Below the pieces are notes generated by a model, which did not search any database, was not told the DNA's origin, and was given only the letters and a program-made list of their open reading frames with translations. A program made the position numbers and the translations under genes. A stretch of 64,000 bases of DNA from Micromonospora sp. HM5-17 (lineage in GTDB: Bacteria > Actinomycetota > Actinomycetes > Mycobacteriales > Micromonosporaceae). Location: the NCBI RefSeq assembly GCF_003762835.1, contig NZ_RJWA01000002.1, positions 186,001 through 250,000 on the forward strand, read 5' to 3'. Shown piece by piece: positions 39,831-47,872 of the stretch; position 1 is the stretch's first letter; each line of letters begins with the position of its first letter.

Positions 39831-40100
39831 CGTTGCCTCCTCCGGCCACGCCGCACGGAACGTCGGGCGAACGCGACGCGCGGCGCGGGGCTGGTGTGGT
39901 CCACGCGGGTGATGGCGTGACGGCGTGACGGCGACACGTGGCCGCGCCCGGTCTGCCGAGTGCGCCGCCGGTCCGCTCGTCCGCCGGGCGCCTGGCCAGC
40001 ATCGCGTCTGCGCGCCGGGCGCGGTATCCGTGAAACTACGGAATGGAATCTCTCGAGTCGACGCCTATCATTGGCCCAGCAGCGAGTCTGGGGAGGCGCC

Positions 40101-42908
40101 GTGGCTCCGGAAGCGCCGCTCGTCGGCCGTGACGCCCAGCTCGCGGCGCTGGATGCCGCCGTGGCGACCGTGGCCGGTGGCGGGTTCGCGGTGGTCAAGC
40201 TGTGCGGTGAGCCGGGCATCGGCAAGACCCGAATGCTGCGTGCGCTCTCGCAGCGGGCGGCGGCGGCCGGCCTGCTGGTCTGCGCGGGCCAGGCCACCGA
40301 GTTCGAGCAGGACGTGCCCTTCGCGACGTACGCTGAGGCGCTCCGGCCACTCCTGCCGGGGCGGCACGCCGACGGGGAGGGCGACGCCGTTCGGCGTGCG
40401 GTCGACGGCCACGGGGCCGGCTCGGCCTCGTCGGTGGACCGGGCGCGCATCTACTCCGGGGTGTGGCGGCTGCTCGACGGCGCCCGCCCACCCGGTGTCG
40501 CCTTGCTCCTCGACGACCTGCACTGGGCCGACACCCCGTCGCTGGAGCTGACCGAGTACCTGATCCGCAAGCCGCCACGCGGACCGACGCTGGTGGCGGT
40601 CGCGTTCCGCACCGAGCAGCCACCAGCCGGCGTGGTCGACGCGATCGCGCACGTCGGCCCGGCCGCCACCCAGATCAGCCTGCCGCACCTCGGGCCGGCC
40701 GACGTCGACAAGCTCCTGCCAAAGGTGCCGCCCCGGCGCCGAGCACTGATCGCGCGGGCCAGCGGCGGCAACCCGCTCTACGTCCAGGCCCTGTCCCGGC
40801 TCCGCGACGACACCCTCGCCGCCCTCGTGAACGACCACGACATCGACGCCTCGGAGAGCCGCATCCTCACCGGGCTCGTCACCGACATCGCCGATCTCGA
40901 CGAGCGGCAACGGCGCGTCGCGTACGCGGCGGCGGTCGCCGGGGCCCACGCGTCGATCGACCTCGTCGCGTACGTGGCCGAGCTGCCGGCCAGGGCGGTC
41001 ATCGCCGGCGCCGACCAGCTGCACCGACGGGGGCTGATCGACGTCGACCGAGGCCAGCTGCGGTTCCGTCATCCGCTGGTCCGCGCCGCCGCGCACGAGC
41101 TGGCCGGCCCGGCGTGGCGGTTCGCCGCGCACGCCCGCGCGGCGGCACACCTACGGGCGCACGGCGGATCGCTCCAGGTGGTGGCGCATCACGTGGCACG
41201 CTCGGCCCAGCCCGGTGACGAGGCCGCCGCCGAGGTGCTGATCGAGGCGGGGCTCGCCTTCACGTACAGCGCGCCCGCCCAGGCCGCCCACTGGCTCGGC
41301 ATGGCGCTGCGCCTGCTGCCGGCGGACCGCCTCGGTGACCGACGGCCTGCCGTGTTGCTGCGGTACGCCCGCGCACTGGGCCTCGGCGGCGATCTGGAGG
41401 GCAGCCGGGAGGTACTGCGCGAGCTGGCGCACGCCAGCGAGCCGGTACGCACCGAGGCGGCGGCCTTCCGCGCGTTCGTCGCCCGCATGCGCGGCGACAT
41501 CGACGAGGCGGAGATGCTGCTCACCGCGGAGCTGAACGGCGGGCGGCTGCCGCCGGCGGCCGAGGGGAAGCTGTGCGTGGAACTCGCCGCGCTCGGGGCA
41601 CTCCGCGAAGACGGCGAGGCGACGCGGCGCCACGCGGAGCGCGCACTCGCGCTGTTCGGCGACGACCGGCCGGCGCTCGCCGCCGCGGCCCGGGCGCTGC
41701 ACGCCTTCGGCAGCCTCCAGGACGGCGACGTCGCCGGCGCCCGGCACCACGCCGCCGCGGCGACCAGGCTGGCGGACGCCGCGACCAGCCCGACGCTGCG
41801 CCCGCACGTCGAGCTGTTCGGCCCGTTGGCCTGGGTCCACATGCAACTGGGCGACGTCGACGCGGCCGTCCGGGAGCTCGACCGGGCGGCGCAGGTCGTG
41901 GCGAGCACCGGCGACAGTAGCGCCGTGCCGTACCTGCTGGTCGTGCGGGCCGCGGTGCAGACCCGGCTCGGGCATCTGGCGCCGGCCGTCCAGCTCACCG
42001 AGGAGGCCGCGGCCGTGGCCGGGCGTATCGGCAGCGCCGAGATGCGAGCCATGGCGGAGGCCGTGTCGCTACGCCCGCTGCTGTGGACCGCCGGCCCGTC
42101 CGCCACCATCGCCGCCGCCGACCGCCTCGCCGCGACCGGCCGACCACGGTCCCGGATGTGGTGGCGCGTCGCGCGGGTCAATCTCGCCATGGCACACCTC
42201 GCCGCCGGTAACACCGGGCCGTGCCTGGACATCGTCTCCGGCCCGCGGGAGTCCTGGCCGGCCGGGCCGCCGACCGCCGTGCCGCGCGACACCCTGCGCG
42301 CCGTCGCGCTCGCCCGGTCGGGCGACCTCGGCGGTGCCGGACGGTTCGCCCGACGGGCCGGATCGGTGGCCGAGGCCGCGGGACTGTCCTACGAGGCCGG
42401 CTGGGCGACCTGGGCACGCGCGTACGTGGCGCTTCGCGCCCGCCGCTTCGACGAGGCCGCGGCGCTGGCCGACCAGGCCGTCGACCGACTCGTCGCCGCC
42501 GAGGCGCCGATCGAGGCGGCACTCTCGCGGCACCTGGCCGGCGTCGCGTACATCCGCGGCGGCCGGGCCGGACGCGCCCGGGACGCCCTGCGGCGTGCGC
42601 GGGACGGCTACGAGGCGCACGGCGCGACCTGGCTCCGCTCGGTACTCGACCGGCATCGGGCCGAAACCCCGCCCCGCGTGGCGCTTTCCGCGCGGGAGCG
42701 GGAGATCGCCGAGCTGGTCCGGAGCGGCCTGACCAACCAGGAGATCGCGTCCCGCCTCTTCCTCAGCCGTCGTACGGTCGAGTCGCACCTGTCGCGGGTC
42801 TTCGCCAAGCTGGGCGTGCGCTCGCGTACCGCCATGGCAGCCCGAATCGCCACCGAGCTCGAAGCCGGTCGGCTGGTGGTTGATGAAGGCTCCAGAGTCG
42901 GCCCCTAG
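40101..42908 (+). CDS. Large LuxR-family ATPase regulator (LAL type)
   Basis: The 935-residue protein has an N-terminal AAA/STAND ATPase (Walker A CGEPGIGKT at about 35-43; Walker B ALLLDDLHWAD), a long helical repeat middle (about 330-850, TPR-like) and a C-terminal LuxR helix-turn-helix (LSAREREIAELVRSGLTNQE, RTVESHLSRVFAKLGVRSRT). LAL regulators activate promoters on binding an effector. GTG 40101 has GGGGAGG upstream. The divergent secreted-protein operon is its most obvious target, which is inference. Confidence 0.9.
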   Translation: MAPEAPLVGRDAQLAALDAAVATVAGGGFAVVKLCGEPGIGKTRMLRALSQRAAAAGLLVCAGQATEFEQDVPFATYAEALRPLLPGRHADGEGDAVRRAVDGHGAGSASSVDRARIYSGVWRLLDGARPPGVALLLDDLHWADTPSLELTEYLIRKPPRGPTLVAVAFRTEQPPAGVVDAIAHVGPAATQISLPHLGPADVDKLLPKVPPRRRALIARASGGNPLYVQALSRLRDDTLAALVNDHDIDASESRILTGLVTDIADLDERQRRVAYAAAVAGAHASIDLVAYVAELPARAVIAGADQLHRRGLIDVDRGQLRFRHPLVRAAAHELAGPAWRFAAHARAAAHLRAHGGSLQVVAHHVARSAQPGDEAAAEVLIEAGLAFTYSAPAQAAHWLGMALRLLPADRLGDRRPAVLLRYARALGLGGDLEGSREVLRELAHASEPVRTEAAAFRAFVARMRGDIDEAEMLLTAELNGGRLPPAAEGKLCVELAALGALREDGEATRRHAERALALFGDDRPALAAAARALHAFGSLQDGDVAGARHHAAAATRLADAATSPTLRPHVELFGPLAWVHMQLGDVDAAVRELDRAAQVVASTGDSSAVPYLLVVRAAVQTRLGHLAPAVQLTEEAAAVAGRIGSAEMRAMAEAVSLRPLLWTAGPSATIAAADRLAATGRPRSRMWWRVARVNLAMAHLAAGNTGPCLDIVSGPRESWPAGPPTAVPRDTLRAVALARSGDLGGAGRFARRAGSVAEAAGLSYEAGWATWARAYVALRARRFDEAAALADQAVDRLVAAEAPIEAALSRHLAGVAYIRGGRAGRARDALRRARDGYEAHGATWLRSVLDRHRAETPPRVALSAREREIAELVRSGLTNQEIASRLFLSRRTVESHLSRVFAKLGVRSRTAMAARIATELEAGRLVVDEGSRVGP

Positions 42909-43139
42909 TACGTGTCACGGGTAGCCGTGCAACGGCAGCCCAGCCTGCCCGCGGACCCGTACCGGGCCGTCGCGGTCACGTCGGCCGGCGATCACGCCTT
43001 TCACAACGGCCAGCCGGTCACGACCGCCGTGGATCCCCCACGCGGGGCGCCGGCGCGGGCCGCTTGGGGCCGCCTGCCTGGGGCCGCCGGCGCGGGGCGC
43101 CGAGGCGGGGTGAGCGTACCGCGGATCCGGGGAGCGGGT

Positions 43140-43850
43140 TCACCCTTCCACCCGACCGGGCGGCGGCAGCGGGCGGAGATAGATGTCACCGGCCAGTCCC
43201 TGCTTGATGGTGCGGGCGAGGTCGTCGGCGAGCACCTCGTCCGCGTCGGCCTCGACGCCGTCGAGGGCGATTCTGGCGACCTCGCGGGCGTCGGACTTCG
43301 GAGCGTCGATGCTGGCGGCCATGTCGGTGTCGATGAACCCGACGTGCAGACTCGTCACGCGGGTGCCCTGGGCTGCCAGCTCCTGCCGGAAGCCGTTCGT
43401 GGCCTGCCACAGGGCAGCCTTGGTCGCGTTGTACGAGAGACCGCGGCTGAACCACGATGTCACCGAGTTCACATTGAGGAAGCGTCCGCCGCCGTTTGCC
43501 GGGAGGATCGGTGCGAACGCTCGGGTGATCAGCACCGGGCCGTAGAAGTTCGTTTCGAACTCGCGTCGGACCTCGTCCAGATCGCCGTGTAGCAGGCTCT
43601 GGTACCGCATGACACCGGCGTTGTTCACCACCAGCGTCACGTCCTGCGCATCGGCGGCCGTGCGCTTGACGGCATCAGGATCGGTGACATCGAGGGCGAT
43701 GGGCGTGGCGCCGGGGGTCGTCACGGACCGAGGGTCCCGGGCCGCGGCGTAGACCGTGCGCGCGCCCCGGGCGAGGGCCTCTTCGACAAACGCCTTGCCA
43801 AGCCCACGGTTGCCGCCGGTAACGAGAACCACGGCGTTCTTGAGCTGCAT
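43140..43850 (-). CDS. SDR family NAD(P)-dependent oxidoreductase
   Basis: The 236-residue Rossmann enzyme has TGGNRGLG (coenzyme loop, about 11-18), VVNNAGVM, VNSVTSW (catalytic Ser region) and the SYNATK Tyr-Lys pair. It is a classical SDR that reduces or oxidises a carbonyl/alcohol; the substrate is unknown. It is divergent from a TetR gene with two operators between, so the two form one regulated unit. The C-terminus is short relative to the typical 250. Confidence 0.9.
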   Translation of the reverse strand: MQLKNAVVLVTGGNRGLGKAFVEEALARGARTVYAAARDPRSVTTPGATPIALDVTDPDAVKRTAADAQDVTLVVNNAGVMRYQSLLHGDLDEVRREFETNFYGPVLITRAFAPILPANGGGRFLNVNSVTSWFSRGLSYNATKAALWQATNGFRQELAAQGTRVTSLHVGFIDTDMAASIDAPKSDAREVARIALDGVEADADEVLADDLARTIKQGLAGDIYLRPLPPPGRVEG

Positions 43851-43868
43851 AAACGATCTCCACAGGCT

Positions 43869-43886
43869 GGAAACCGATCGGTTTCC
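43869..43886. promoter_or_regulatory. TetR operator 1
   Basis: GGAAACCGATCGGTTTCC is a perfect 18-bp palindrome in the divergent SDR-TetR region, 19 nt from the SDR start. Confidence 0.8.
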
Positions 43887-43893
43887 GCCAACC

Positions 43894-43911
43894 GTAAACC
43901 GGTCGGTTTCC
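43894..43911. promoter_or_regulatory. TetR operator 2
   Basis: GTAAACCGGTCGGTTTCC is a near copy of operator 1, 25 bp away centre to centre, closer to the TetR promoter. Each could control one of the two divergent genes. Confidence 0.75.
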
Positions 43912-43930
43912 AGTCGTCAAGGTCCAGGGT

Positions 43931-43936
43931 TAGCCT
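43931..43936 (+). promoter_or_regulatory. -10 element of TetR gene
   Basis: TAGCCT lies 6 nt before ATG 43943, consistent with a leaderless transcript. Confidence 0.5.
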
Positions 43937-43942
43937 GTGTCC

Positions 43943-44503
43943 ATGACCCCAACCGCTGCGCCCCGCGAGCGGCTGCTGCGCGCCGCCGCCGACCTCTTCT
44001 ACGCGGAGGGCAGCTCCGCGGTCGGCGTAGAGCGGCTGTGCCGGACCGCGGGCGTGTCAAAGAAGTCGATGTATCAGCTCTTCGCGACCAAGGACGAGGT
44101 CATCGCCGAGAGCCTCCGCGTTCACGGGCCGGCGACCATTGCCGCGTACTTTCCCGACCCGGCCGCCGACCTGCCCCCCCGCGAGCGGATCCTGTACGTG
44201 TTCGCCCGTCTAGAGGAAAACTCCGAGTCGCCGTCGTTCCACGGATGTCCATTGGTGAATGCGGCCATCGAGCTACATAATCCCTCTCATGAAGCATCGA
44301 TGGTCGCGTTGTCGCTCAAGAAGGAGATGGAGTCATATTTCCTGCGGCAGGCCGAACAGCTTGAGGTGGCCGACCCGGCGTTCCTGGCGGCGCAGCTGGT
44401 CCTGCTGTTCGACGGATGTTCGGTGCGCGCCGTCATGCGGGGAGAACCGTTGGCTGGCCTCGCACTGCGCGCCGCCAAACACCTGCTCGACACCGCGGCC
44501 TGA
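43943..44503 (+). CDS. TetR family transcriptional regulator
   Basis: The 186-residue repressor has the TetR helix-turn-helix in RERLLRAAADLFYAEGSSAV and VERLCRTAGVSKKSMYQLFA, and a C-terminal ligand domain with the AcrR-like FARLEENSESPSFHGCPLVN. It should bind the two palindromes at 43869-43911 and control the divergent SDR and itself. The inducer is unknown. ATG 43943 is chosen over GTG 43937 because of the -10 spacing. Confidence 0.9.
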   Translation: MTPTAAPRERLLRAAADLFYAEGSSAVGVERLCRTAGVSKKSMYQLFATKDEVIAESLRVHGPATIAAYFPDPAADLPPRERILYVFARLEENSESPSFHGCPLVNAAIELHNPSHEASMVALSLKKEMESYFLRQAEQLEVADPAFLAAQLVLLFDGCSVRAVMRGEPLAGLALRAAKHLLDTAA

Positions 44504-44529
44504 CCGCACCTGGGCGGATTCAACAGGGT

Positions 44530-44560
44530 GAGGGCGGGGCCGCTACCGCGCCCCGCCCTC
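44530..44560 (+). terminator. Hairpin terminator after TetR gene
   Basis: A 10-bp stem (GAGGGCGGGG/CCCCGCCCTC) with an 11-nt loop begins 27 nt after the TetR stop. Confidence 0.7.
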
Positions 44561-44585
44561 CGTCGACTCACCGACGCGACCAGGG

Positions 44586-44613
44586 GGTCACCCCCGCGTA
44601 CACGGGGAGCAGG
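44586..44613 (+). CRISPR. Solitary type I-E-like CRISPR repeat (no array)
   Basis: GGTCACCCCCGCGTACACGG followed by GGAGCAGG matches the actinobacterial type I-E repeat shape: CCCCGCG...CGGGG stem and terminal GAGCA. The position one repeat-plus-spacer downstream (about 61 nt) holds no second copy, and no cas gene is in the window. It is a single repeat or a relic, not an array. Confidence 0.5.
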
Positions 44614-44730
44614 ACTTCTTGACCTGCGAGGCTATAGACCAACTGTCGCGTTTCTCATCACTTTAAGATTCATGATCGCCATCAGGTTCGACGTGTCGCG
44701 GATGCCCTCACTGTGGCTCACGAACCCAGC

Positions 44731-44862
44731 TCACCCACGTCGAGGCGTTGACTGCCGTAACGTGACAGCGCGTACGAAGGCCCGCCAGGCAGTCGCGTCG
44801 AGATCGAGGCGGGTCCGGTCGGATCCCTGCTCTGCCTCCATACGCCGACCACGTCGCCTCAT
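44731..44862 (-). pseudogene. Short DUF397-like remnant
   Basis: The 43-residue frame contains LDLDATAWRAFVRAV, similar to the C-terminal signature of DUF397 proteins of actinomycetes. The N-terminal KSSYS-type part is missing. A GGAGG abuts the ATG. It is probably a fragment; a real small protein is less likely. Confidence 0.3.
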
Positions 44863-44978
44863 CCTCCGAGCCGGGTTCCACGCGGTCCGATCCTAGGTCT
44901 CAAGGTCACGCGAGACGCCCTTGACGTCTGGGCTGGGCAACCGGACCCTGACCTTCTCTCGTCGCCCCGGGGTGTGTG

Positions 44979-45033
44979 TTAGGAAGGGGCCCTTCCTATA
45001 CCAAAAACGATAAGAAGGGGCCCTTCCTTACAG
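44979..45033. repeat. Palindromic repeat element, copy B
   Basis: It contains AGGAAGGGGCCCTTCCT, a CCAAAAACG loop region, and AAGAAGGGGCCCTTCCTTAC. It is identical over about 53 nt to the reverse complement of copy C (53611-53668). It stands directly upstream of truB. Confidence 0.85.
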
Positions 45034-45067
45034 CCTGGGTGGCGTGCCGGCTCGCAGACGCCTCTGG

Positions 45068-45073
45068 CAGGCT
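45068..45073 (+). promoter_or_regulatory. -10 element of truB
   Basis: CAGGCT lies 8 nt before GTG 45082, with no ribosome-binding site between. Confidence 0.45.
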
Positions 45074-45081
45074 GGACCCCT

Positions 45082-45975
45082 GTGAGCGCAGACGGTCTGG
45101 TTGTGGTCGACAAGCCCGGCGGCATGACGTCGCACGACGTGGTCGCCCGGATCCGCCGGCTGGCCCGGACCCGACGGGTCGGGCACGGCGGGACGCTGGA
45201 CCCGATGGCCACCGGCGTGTTGGTGATCGCCGTCGGCCGGGCGACCCGGCTGCTGACGTACGTGATCGGCGCCGGCAAGAGCTACACCGCCACGATCCGG
45301 CTCGGCCAGTCGACCGTGACCGACGACGCCGAGGGCGAGGTGGTGCGCAGCGTCGACGCCGCCGGGGTCACCGAGGAGAGCGTACGGGCCGGCCTGGTCC
45401 CGCTGACCGGCGAGATCGACCAGGTGCCGAGCGCGGTCAGCGCCGTCAAGATCGACGGTCGGCGCGCGTACCAGCGGGTTCGCGACGGCGAGTCCGTCGT
45501 CCTGGCTCCCCGGCGGGTGACCGTCTCCCGGTTCGACGTCCTGGAGGTTCGGCGGGAGACCGTCGACGGGCGGACCGTGGTCGACGTGGACGTGGTGGTC
45601 GACTGCTCCTCCGGGACGTACGTCCGGGCGCTGGCCCGGGACCTCGGCGCCGCGCTCGGGGTCGGCGGGCATCTCACCGCGCTGCGCCGCACCGCCGTCG
45701 GCGGGTTCACGCTCGCCGAGGCGTCGACCCTGCCCGAGTTGGAGGAGCGCGCCCCGGAGGTGGTGAACCTGCCGCTCGACGCGGCGGCCCGCCGGTTCTT
45801 CCCCCAGCGGCAGGCGAATGCCGACGAGGCCAAGGTGCTCTCGCACGGCGGGCCGCTCGACCCGGTCGGCATCGCCGGGCCGTACGCGGTCTTCGGGCCG
45901 GAGGGCAACCTGATCGCCATCGTCAGTGAGAAGGGCGGGCGGGCCCGGGCGGAGATCGTGTTGGCGCCTGCCTGA
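45082..45975 (+). CDS. truB: tRNA pseudouridine(55) synthase TruB
   Basis: The 297-residue enzyme makes pseudouridine 55 in the T arm of tRNA. Motifs are VVDKPGGMTSHDVVARIRRL, GHGGTLDPMATGVLVIAVGR with the catalytic Asp, SAVKIDGRRAYQRVRDGE and CSSGTYVRALARDLG; a C-terminal PUA-like domain follows. The start is GTG. It restarts the conserved cluster after the accessory interruption and likely uses its own promoter. Confidence 0.95.
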   Translation: MSADGLVVVDKPGGMTSHDVVARIRRLARTRRVGHGGTLDPMATGVLVIAVGRATRLLTYVIGAGKSYTATIRLGQSTVTDDAEGEVVRSVDAAGVTEESVRAGLVPLTGEIDQVPSAVSAVKIDGRRAYQRVRDGESVVLAPRRVTVSRFDVLEVRRETVDGRTVVDVDVVVDCSSGTYVRALARDLGAALGVGGHLTALRRTAVGGFTLAEASTLPELEERAPEVVNLPLDAAARRFFPQRQANADEAKVLSHGGPLDPVGIAGPYAVFGPEGNLIAIVSEKGGRARAEIVLAPA

Positions 45976-46028
45976 CCGTGAAATTGCCGGTCGGCGTGGG
46001 GTGCGAGGAGACCAGGAGGAGAGTCGGA

Positions 46029-46976
46029 ATGCAACGGTGGCGGGGATACCACGGGGCACCGGTCGGCTGGGGCCGCTCGGTGATCACCATCGGCGTCTTC
46101 GACGGCATACACCGGGGACACCAGGCGATCATCGGACACGCGGTGAAGCGGGCCCGGGATCTCGGCCTGCGGTCGATCGTGGTCACGTTCGACCCGCACC
46201 CGGCCGAGGTGGTCCGGCCCGGCTCCCACCCGGCCGTGCTCACCGAGCCCGCCCGGAAGGCGGAGCTGATCGAGGAGCTCGGCGCGGACGTCCTCTGCGT
46301 GGTGCCGTTCACCCCGGACTTCTCCCGGCTGTCGCCCGAGGCGTTCGTGCACGACGTCCTGGTCGAGCAGTTGCACGCGGCACTGGTCGTGGTGGGGGAG
46401 AACTTCCGGTTCGGGCACCGGGCGGCCGGGGACGTCGCGCTGCTGGAACGGCTGGGGCGGACGTTCGGCTTCTCCGTCGAGGGGGCGCCGCTGGTCTCCG
46501 TCGACGACACCGTCTTCTCCTCGACGTACGTCCGGGCCTGCGTGGCGGCCGGCGACGTGACCGCCGCGGCGGCCGCGCTGGGCCGGCCGCACCGGCTCGA
46601 GGGGGTGGTGGTCCGGGGCGACCAGCGGGGTCGGGAACTCGGCTTCCCCACCGCCAACCTGCTCTGCCACCGGTACGCGGCGGTCCCCGCGGACGGCATC
46701 TACGCGGCCTGGCTGATCCGTCGGAGTGGCCGGTCGGGGGAGCGGGAGGAGCGACTGCCCGCCGCCGTCTCCATCGGGACGAACCCGACGTTCTCCGGGC
46801 GGGAGCGCCGGGTCGAGGCGTACGTCCTGGACTTCACCGGTGATCTCTACGGCGAGCGGCTGGGCCTCGACTTTGTGGCGTACCTGCGCCCGATGCGGCA
46901 GTTCGACGGGATCGAACCACTGGTCGCGCAGATCAACGAGGACGTGGCGGAGTGCCGGAGCCTGTTGCTGGGGTGA
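46029..46976 (+). CDS. ribF: Bifunctional riboflavin kinase/FAD synthetase
   Basis: The 315-residue enzyme phosphorylates riboflavin and then adenylylates FMN to FAD. The N-terminal nucleotidyltransferase shows GVFDGIHRGHQAIIGHAVKR and SSTYVRACVAAGDV; the C-terminal kinase shows LGFPTANL, AAVSIGTNPTFSG and VEAYVLDF. CAGGAGGAG precedes ATG 46029, preferred over GTG 45978. It follows truB by 53 nt, as in related genomes. Confidence 0.95.
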   Translation: MQRWRGYHGAPVGWGRSVITIGVFDGIHRGHQAIIGHAVKRARDLGLRSIVVTFDPHPAEVVRPGSHPAVLTEPARKAELIEELGADVLCVVPFTPDFSRLSPEAFVHDVLVEQLHAALVVVGENFRFGHRAAGDVALLERLGRTFGFSVEGAPLVSVDDTVFSSTYVRACVAAGDVTAAAAALGRPHRLEGVVVRGDQRGRELGFPTANLLCHRYAAVPADGIYAAWLIRRSGRSGEREERLPAAVSIGTNPTFSGRERRVEAYVLDFTGDLYGERLGLDFVAYLRPMRQFDGIEPLVAQINEDVAECRSLLLG

Positions 46977-47328
46977 TCGGAGCCGGCGCCGCCACCCGCC
47001 GGCACGCGGGGTTTCCGCCGCCCTCGCGGATCTCCCGTCGCCTCCGTCGGGCCACGTACCGCCTCCGTCGGGCCACTCAGCGAATCCGGCGGGCCGCGCA
47101 CGACCCCGCCGGGTCTGGGGTCGCGCTGACCGCGCTCCTCCGGGCCTCGGTCGACCGGCGACCCGCCGTGGTGTGCCCTTGACTCGGCCGGGCCGTGGCA
47201 GGCTGGTAGCCTGACGGAAACGTCGAGTCATCGGCGTGGGCCTCGCGTGCCTGCACGACGCCGTGGGTGCGAGGCCGCCCGCGCAGACGACGCCGCGGGC
47301 GCAGACAACAATCCAGGAACAGGGAGAC
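46977..47328 (+). other. Spacer and leader upstream of rpsO
   Basis: Two direct copies of CCTCCGTCGGGCCAC lie near 47040-47075. TTGACT at 47179-47184 followed by GCAGGCTGGTAGCCT may be a promoter, although the spacing to either hexamer is not ideal. If transcription starts near 47210 the rpsO leader is about 110 nt, long enough for S15 autoregulation, which I cannot confirm. Confidence 0.4.
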
Positions 47329-47598
47329 ATGGCGCTCGACCAGGAGACCAAAGCCAAGATCCGCCAGGAGTACGCGACCTCCGAGAATGACACCGGGTCG
47401 CCCGAGGTGCAGGTCGCGGTCCTGACCAAGCGGATCGCCGACCTCACCGAGCACCTGAAGGTGCACAAGCACGACCACCACAGCCGTCGCGGCCTGCTGC
47501 TGCTTGTCGGCCGCCGCCGCCGGCTGCTCAACTACCTGCAGAAGAAGGACATCAACCGCTACCGGTCGCTCATCGAGCGGCTCGGCCTGCGGCGGTGA
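47329..47598 (+). CDS. rpsO: 30S ribosomal protein S15
   Basis: The 89-residue protein binds the central domain of 16S rRNA. The sequence [40 protein letters not shown] and [20 protein letters not shown] is the S15 family. CAGGAACAGGGA precedes ATG 47329. A very strong hairpin overlaps its stop region, and pnp follows, the usual order. Confidence 0.97.
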   Translation: MALDQETKAKIRQEYATSENDTGSPEVQVAVLTKRIADLTEHLKVHKHDHHSRRGLLLLVGRRRRLLNYLQKKDINRYRSLIERLGLRR

Positions 47599-47599
47599 C

Positions 47600-47650
47600 C
47601 CGGGCGGGAGGAGCGGCCGTCGCCAACCGACCGCCGCTCCTCCCGCCCGG
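47600..47650 (+). terminator. Strong hairpin between rpsO and pnp
   Basis: A perfect 18-bp stem (CCGGGCGGGAGGAGCGGC and its complement) with a 15-nt loop begins 2 nt after the rpsO stop. In other bacteria this region is an attenuator and RNase III site that sets pnp level. Confidence 0.8.
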
Positions 47651-47872
47651 CACCACCACCCAAACCAGGGGCCAGCGCGACCACCCCACGGGAGCCGGTC
47701 GACGCACCGGTCCTCGGTAGTGGCCCCCGGGCCGGCCGGCACACCGCCGGCACCCCGGGCGCTTCGATCGAAGACCGGCCGTCTGAGCAGCTTCTCTGGC
47801 TACGGTCTCGCACCGGCGGATCCGGTGTGGAGGGCAGTCGCGGGCCCCCGATCGAAGGAGTGCAACCGCACC

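Larger units (their letters stand above)
44504..44978. other. Intergenic region with terminator, CRISPR-like repeat and gene relic
   Basis: This stretch separates TetR from the repeat element before truB. It holds the TetR terminator, one solitary CRISPR-repeat-like sequence and, on the minus strand, a small DUF397-like frame. Base composition is less GC-rich around 44640-44690 than in its neighbours, which fits foreign or decaying DNA. Confidence 0.5.

Noticed and set aside
42909-43139. A terminator or gene in the GC-rich stretch between the LuxR-ATPase and SDR genes
   Set aside because: The stretch has several overlapping GGCGCC and GGGGCCGCC repeats, but no single clean stem or coding frame can be assigned.
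44586-44700. A CRISPR array
   Set aside because: Only one repeat is present; the expected next repeat about 61 nt downstream is missing, and no cas genes are in the window. Kept only as a solitary repeat.
46977-47328. An S15-binding leader RNA
   Set aside because: The leader could be long enough, but I could not draw a known S15-binding fold from the sequence, so it is not called as an RNA element.
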